Assembly (NCBI GenBank): GCA_020410785.1
Contig: CP084573.1
Location: forward strand, 806,001 to 870,000
DNA: 64,000 nucleotides
Origin: Rickettsia endosymbiont of Culicoides impunctatus
Lineage (GTDB): Bacteria; Pseudomonadota; Alphaproteobacteria; Rickettsiales; Rickettsiaceae
Direction of reading: 5' to 3'
The notes under the pieces were generated by a model, which worked only from the letters and a program-made list of their open reading frames with translations, searched no databases and was not told the origin of the DNA. Positions 57,916-64,000 of the stretch are shown piece after piece; the first letter of the stretch is position 1; each line of letters opens with the position of its first letter. Position numbers and translations under genes: made by a program.

Positions 57916-58800
57916 CTAGGTTCTGTTGACAAAATTTTTAACGTAACCATATTAAAGCTCCAACAAAATTTAGAAAGGCTAAAAAGGTGGTTGGGGCTTT
58001 ATCAAACCTAGAAAATATACGCCTAAAATATTTGATTTTACCAAAGAAACATTCAATTAAATGGCGTTCTTTATAAATATGTTTATCATATTCACGTTGT
58101 ACTTTACGATTAGATTTTGGTGGTATAACAACCTCACACCCCTTATTTTCTAAGCTTTCTACAAACGCACTACTATCATATCCTTTATCGCCTATCACCG
58201 TCGTATTCTGAACATCTTTAGTAAGATTTTCAGCCTGAGTGATATCATTTCTTTGCCCAGCAGTTAGTATAAACTTCAGTGGGTTACCCAATGCATCAAC
58301 GAGGGCATGAATTTTAGTACTAAAACCACCTTTGCTTCTACCTAAAGCTGCTTCCTCTTGATTACCTTTAATATATCCAGATGAGCAAGCATGTGCTCTT
58401 ACAATAGTTGCATCAATCATCATTGATTCCATATCTACATCTACTTTAACATGATCCATTAAAGCTTCCCATATACCTTTGTCAACCCATCTCTTAAATC
58501 TGCGATAAACACTGTACCAACAACCATAATAATCAGGCAGAAGACGCCATTGACAACCTGTTCTAGCAATAAACCATATTGCTTCAATAAACTGTCTTAT
58601 TTTTTCCTCATTCTTGTTGTGTATAGCTTTTTTTTTCTTAAAAAATGATAAAATTGCTTCCCATGCTTGGTCTTCTATGTAATACTTCATATCGGTAGTT
58701 TCTTGGTTTCGATAACTAGAAATTACCATTTCTTCTTACTATTGCAACTTCTTTATTCTCCTCTGATAACTTAACATAAAATTTTGTCAACAGAACCTAG
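57916..58800 (-). mobile_element. Complete IS5-family insertion sequence
   Basis: Body 57920-58796 (877 bp) with inverted ends GTTCTGTTGACAAAATTTT and AAATTTTGTCAACAGAAC. CTAG on both sides is the target duplication, proven by rejoining the hrgA-like frame (LEILAA|RHGIG with a single CTAG). CTAG is typical of the IS427 branch of the IS5 family. One complete transposase gene fills it. Confidence 0.92.
57938..58729 (-). CDS. IS5-family transposase
   Basis: 263 residues from ATG 58729; an internal ATG (MKYYIEDQ) is 13 codons later. N-terminal DUF4096-like part (CQWRLLPDYYGCW). DDE catalytic residues are visible: Asp in SMMIDATIVRAH, Asp in VIGDKGYDS and Glu in RHLIECFFGKIKYFRRI. Intact, so the element could be active. 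It reads in the same direction as the broken host gene. Confidence 0.95.
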   Translation of the reverse strand: MVISSYRNQETTDMKYYIEDQAWEAILSFFKKKKAIHNKNEEKIRQFIEAIWFIARTGCQWRLLPDYYGCWYSVYRRFKRWVDKGIWEALMDHVKVDVDMESMMIDATIVRAHACSSGYIKGNQEEAALGRSKGGFSTKIHALVDALGNPLKFILTAGQRNDITQAENLTKDVQNTTVIGDKGYDSSAFVESLENKGCEVVIPPKSNRKVQREYDKHIYKERHLIECFFGKIKYFRRIFSRFDKAPTTFLAFLNFVGALIWLR

Positions 58801-59654
58801 CAGCAAGGATTTCTAGTTCACGTAAAGTATCTTCTTTACCTTCTACTAAAGAAGAAGCTACTAAATATCCATAATGAGCCCATGAGGAATTTGATAATGC
58901 TTGAAAAAAAGATTGCCTCACATTGGTACTAATTAATTGCTACTTTTACCTCAAAAGACCAAAGCTTAGCTTTTTTATCGGCAAATTGTTTAACGCAATT
59001 TTTAGTCACTAGTGCCCAATCTTTAGTAAGATACTCCATCCCCACTAGATCAGGATATAACCATTTATTACCGTTAGTACCCTTACGATTTGAAGAACAT
59101 TTTTCATTAATAGGCATGTTATAAATACTAAGTTCCTGCCAAAGAAATTCTGAAAGCTTTAGATGCACTTCTTGTTCTTTTATGTTTGCCCCTTTTTCAG
59201 CATCTTCTATCTCTACCTGCTCAGTTTCTTTAGTATAATAATATCTACGTGGATAGTCTTCTTTTTTAATATTAGGTTCCTGATTTTGTATGCCTTGAAA
59301 CCAATTTTTATGCATCTCTCCACTAAGGATTTCCAACATGACTTCAGCCTTTTTCAATGGATCATTTATATTATTCAGTGTTTCGTTTTTACTTCTTTCT
59401 GCTTTCTTTTTGACTTCCTCAGGATAAGTTTTTACTAGCCATTCAGCTATTTGAATAGGAGTAAATTTTTGTTCCTCATTGGCTTTAAGAAAGCCAATAA
59501 TTGCTTTGTTACGATTAAATTCCATAAATAATCCCACTAATTTTATAAGTCATTAATAAAATAACAATCAAAATAGCAAAGAATTTAAATATAATTAACA
59601 TAATATAATTGCAGTTATTACCTTTAAATTTAAATGTAGTGGTAATATTACAAC

Positions 59655-60533
59655 TTATGCATTTTTAACAAATATCCAATCGTTATTGGAAGACTCGGTT
59701 TCGCTATATTGATAGTTTTGCTTAGAAAAGTGTTTTAATTTTTCAGGGAGGTCTATAAGATTTTCTGCAATAAAATTAAACATGCTGCCCCTAGCCTTTT
59801 TGGAGTTTATTGCTATTATTTGTAATTTATTGTTTCTTCTTTCTTTAAAATATATATTAATTACTGGATATTTAAGATCATTCTGATTGATGACGCAGGA
59901 ATATTCATTGGAGGCTAGGTTGATGAGGTATTTATTTTGATGAGTTGCTAATATTTGATTTATATAATTGGTAATATCGTTTTGCCAGAAATTTGATAAT
60001 TTTTCAAAATTTGGCAATTTTGTTGACATTTCTAGTCGATAAGGTTTTATTTTTTCAAAAACTCTTAGTGCACCGTATAAACCTGATATAATTAACGTGT
60101 GTCCTTGCAAGAAATCCCACTGTTCTGCGGTAAAATTCCGCCTATCAATGTTATTGTAAACATCCCCATCATAGGCAAATATCGCTTGCTTCTGAGGTTG
60201 ATTATCAAAATCTTGAAATCTATGATAATTAAGCTCAGCCAGTTTATCGCTAACCCCCATTAACTGCTTAATCTGATTTTGTGACAAATTTTTACATATT
60301 TGTAAAAGAACTTGTGTTTTAGTAAAAAAATGGGGTTGCATACTCTTCTGCTTTGAAGAATTGGCTCCGCAAAACTTCGGGGTTTCCGCGTGCTCACGTA
60401 CTAGTTGTACGTTCCGCTCGCTCACCCCTTGTTTTACATTCCAATTCTCCAAATCATTTGAGTACACCGATGGCAACCCCACTATTTGAGAAGTAAAATC
60501 TTGAGTTTTAGCTGGTGAGATTATACTGAGCAT
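59655..60533 (-). CDS. yaaA: YaaA peroxide stress protein with in-frame insertion
   Basis: 292 residues; the usual YaaA is about 250. ISPAKTQDF at the start, KLAELNYHRFQDF, SGLYGALRVFEKIKPYRLEM and KKARGSMFNFIAENL are conserved. Residues about 19-67 are translated from a palindromic element (60332-60480). YaaA lowers free iron and limits oxidative DNA damage. Function may survive because the insertion lies in an N-terminal loop. Confidence 0.92.
   Translation of the reverse strand: MLSIISPAKTQDFTSQIVGLPSVYSNDLENWNVKQGVSERNVQLVREHAETPKFCGANSSKQKSMQPHFFTKTQVLLQICKNLSQNQIKQLMGVSDKLAELNYHRFQDFDNQPQKQAIFAYDGDVYNNIDRRNFTAEQWDFLQGHTLIISGLYGALRVFEKIKPYRLEMSTKLPNFEKLSNFWQNDITNYINQILATHQNKYLINLASNEYSCVINQNDLKYPVINIYFKERRNNKLQIIAINSKKARGSMFNFIAENLIDLPEKLKHFSKQNYQYSETESSNNDWIFVKNA
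60332..60480. repeat. RPE-type palindromic element inside yaaA
   Basis: Outer arms GGGGTTGC and GCAACCCC; inner ends ATACTCTTCTGCTTTGAAGA and CCAATTCTCCAAATCATTTG. Length about 149 bp and in frame. Termini are shared with the element at 57503-57634 and with short pieces at 6319 and 46927. Confidence 0.82.
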
Positions 60534-60557
60534 GCTACTAACTATACATAATAATCT

Positions 60558-62878
<2,321 letters not shown>

Positions 62879-62915
62879 ATTTTATTTTCTTTAGATTAGT
62901 TAAGATTAGACTGTT

Positions 62916-63084
62916 CTAGGAGGCTGCCTGCAATAACTAAAGTAATTCTATATTTGGCTCTTTTTGGCTGCAAATAAACATGATTTTCTTGAAATAGGTA
63001 CACTATTCCTCCAAAAATCATATTTATTATCGCCGAAAAATAGCTCAAAATACAATTAATTAGTTATAGCAGGCAGCCTCCTAG
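62916..63084. mobile_element. 161-bp foldback element with CTAG target duplication
   Basis: Body 62920-63080 with ends GAGGCTGCCTGCAATAACTA and TAGTTATAGCAGGCAGCCTC; CTAG lies on both sides. The central region (TTGGCTCTTTTTGGCTGCAA, CTTGAAATAG, CTATTCC) is homologous to the inverted core of the 23228 element. No coding capacity. Confidence 0.82.
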
Positions 63085-63329
63085 AAATTTTATTATTTCA
63101 GGTCATTTTGTTGTCAAAATCAATCGAGGAAATCATTGTGTACATTTATTAAGTACTAGTTACGATTTTTCGATTAATTTTTTATTAAAAATTCCTCTCT
63201 CATGGCTAGTTTTGAAAAGAGGTTTATTTCTTAAAAACCGGGAAAATCATGAAACCTACGAAAGATTAAGGTTTAGACTACTACTCTAATAATTTGAGGA
63301 ATTAGTATCACAAAATTCCAACAACCCAG

Positions 63330-63379
63330 CTAGGAGGCGGTCGGAAATAACTAATTAGTTATCGCAGGCAACCTCCTAG
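63330..63379. repeat. Deletion derivative of the CTAG element
   Basis: CTAG, GAGGCGGTCGGAAATAACTA, TTAGTTATCGCAGGCAACCT, CTAG: only the two terminal arms remain and the core is gone. Confidence 0.75.
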
Positions 63380-63570
63380 GCTTAAGTAGAACATAGAGAG
63401 CATTTATATTTTCTGGTAACTAACTTAATTTTGGGAATTGATACTAGTACTAAGTATTTATCAAATTATTTTACATTTGTCAAACATATTTACATAAACA
63501 ACCATCCAAAAATAATTAAAAAGTTACAATCAATAGCTGAACATACTCAAATCACTTGAGTATACCAGTA

Positions 63571-64000
63571 TTATTTATTTTTACTTCTTATATCAGCAAT
63601 TATTTTTTGCAATTGTTCTAGATCCATCATTCCTGCCATTAATTTACCATTAATAATATAGGCAGGAACTCCCTGTATTCTTAAACCTTTTGCTAATTTA
63701 ACATTTTTGTCGAGAAGATTGTTTATCTCCCCTTTATTAATTTCTTCTGCGATTATCTCAAGATTTAAATCATTTGCTAAAAGCAATTTTTCTACAGATT
63801 CTTTGGTAATAGGTTTTAGCTCCATTAAACCATTGTGAATATCCTGAAACTTATCAGGAGTTGTCTTATAAACAGCCAAAGCAATAGTTGCTGCATAATT
63901 AGATGCATCACCAAGAAGTGGATATAGTTGCAAAACAACCTTAATGTTCGCATCTAATTTGATTAACTGATTAATAAAATGACTACCTTTTTTACAATAA
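63571..64000 (-). CDS. DsbA/DsbG-like oxidoreductase, start outside window
   Basis: The frame is open to the window end, so the gene begins beyond 64000; the TTG at 63933 is internal. Reading inward: a CKKGSHF motif (the second Cys of CxxC with the following KK, typical of DsbA/Com1-like proteins), then ATIALAVYK helices and a GVPAYIING cis-proline loop near the C-terminus. Periplasmic thiol oxidoreductase family. It is a second paralogue, different from the one at the left edge (CPHC). Confidence 0.82.
   Translation of the reverse strand, partial: YCKKGSHFINQLIKLDANIKVVLQLYPLLGDASNYAATIALAVYKTTPDKFQDIHNGLMELKPITKESVEKLLLANDLNLEIIAEEINKGEINNLLDKNVKLAKGLRIQGVPAYIINGKLMAGMMDLEQLQKIIADIRSKNK

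Larger units (their letters stand above)
57702..59537 (-). pseudogene. HrgA-like (COG2958-type) gene, frameshifted and split by an IS
   Basis: Three pieces form one protein of about 310 residues. 59537-58929: an N-terminal winged-helix-like part (NRNKAIIGFLKANEEQKF) then YPDLVGMEYLTKDWA and KLWSFEVKVAIN. A 1- or 2-base shift near 58925 leads to TNVRQSFFQALSNSSWAHYG and LRELEILAA. After the IS the frame resumes as RHGIGFILLNIEEP and ends RPGWKHVNY at 57702. HrgA-like proteins are associated with restriction loci and resemble endonuclease-like proteins. It is inactive here. Confidence 0.85.
62879..63570. other. Gene-free region upstream of rho with two CTAG elements
   Basis: Holds a full element at 62916-63084 and a deletion derivative at 63330-63379. 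The middle (63085-63329) is AT-rich with no ORF. 63543-63567 contains TACTCAAATCACTTGAGTAT, a minimal palindrome of the yaaA/57503 family, just before the stop of the next gene. Confidence 0.7.

Noticed and set aside
57790-58011. Plus-strand ORF across the IS boundary
   Set aside because: Shadow frame of the hrgA-like gene and IS end.

Overview
The window is AT-rich bacterial DNA that reads as a chromosome segment of a Rickettsia or close Rickettsiaceae relative. Reasons: an alphaproteobacterial F0 operon with separate b' and b subunits, an rOmpB-like autotransporter, several ProP-type MFS transporters, rickettsial versions of AspS, XseA and PCu(A)C, a DUF3576 gene beside leuS, and many short palindromic elements of the Rickettsia palindromic element (RPE) type, some inserted in frame inside genes. 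I do not assign a species. The repeat and insertion-sequence load and the restriction module point to a genome with active or recently active mobile DNA, not a highly streamlined one.

Layout. 1-3037: end of a DsbA-like exported oxidoreductase, then atpI-atpB-atpE-atpF'-atpF. 3389-9544: asd, rlmH, an S66 peptidase (ldcA-like), aspS and an MFS transporter. 9643-17460 (minus strand): gltX, topA-dprA, a peroxiredoxin and an ABC exporter half-transporter. 17576-26643: a small conserved protein, a PCu(A)C copper chaperone, truA carrying an in-frame palindromic element, an M15 peptidase, a broken choline-kinase-like gene, HU, an exported protein of unknown function, xseA, and a solute-binding domain fused to a seven-helix YicG/TRIC-like membrane domain. 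26745-37697 is accessory: a broken cytosine methyltransferase, xth, a large two-domain glycosyltransferase with UDP-galactopyranose mutase, a wecB fragment, a UPF1-like helicase, and a HaeIII-like restriction-modification pair bounded by a 42-bp duplication of the leuS 3' end. 37726-48139: leuS, a DUF3576 protein, a GDSL lipoprotein, a tandemly duplicated small membrane protein gene, a frameshifted small gene, a dioxygenase-fold exported protein, TlpA, an S49 peptidase and obgE. 48289-59537 is again accessory: IS982 remnant, rOmpB-like autotransporter, IS5 and spoT relics, two tandem ProP-type transporters, and an hrgA-like gene broken by a frameshift and by a complete IS5-family element. 59655-64000: yaaA (with an in-frame palindromic element), mdh, rho, and the start-less part of a second DsbA-like gene.

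The clearest unusual structure is the repeat system. A complete 877-bp IS5-family element at 57920-58796 is flanked by CTAG, and rebuilding the hrgA-like reading frame shows CTAG is the target duplication. A 157-bp foldback element at 23228-23384 has nearly the same ends, the same CTAG duplication, and sits inside another palindromic repeat whose unoccupied copy lies at 21743-21884. A second element at 62916-63084 has the same core but different termini, also between CTAGs. Related half copies and an 11-bp scar occur elsewhere. A second system worth attention is the HaeIII-like module beside a large UPF1-like helicase.

All calls were made by reading the sequence and from memory of protein families; no searches were run.
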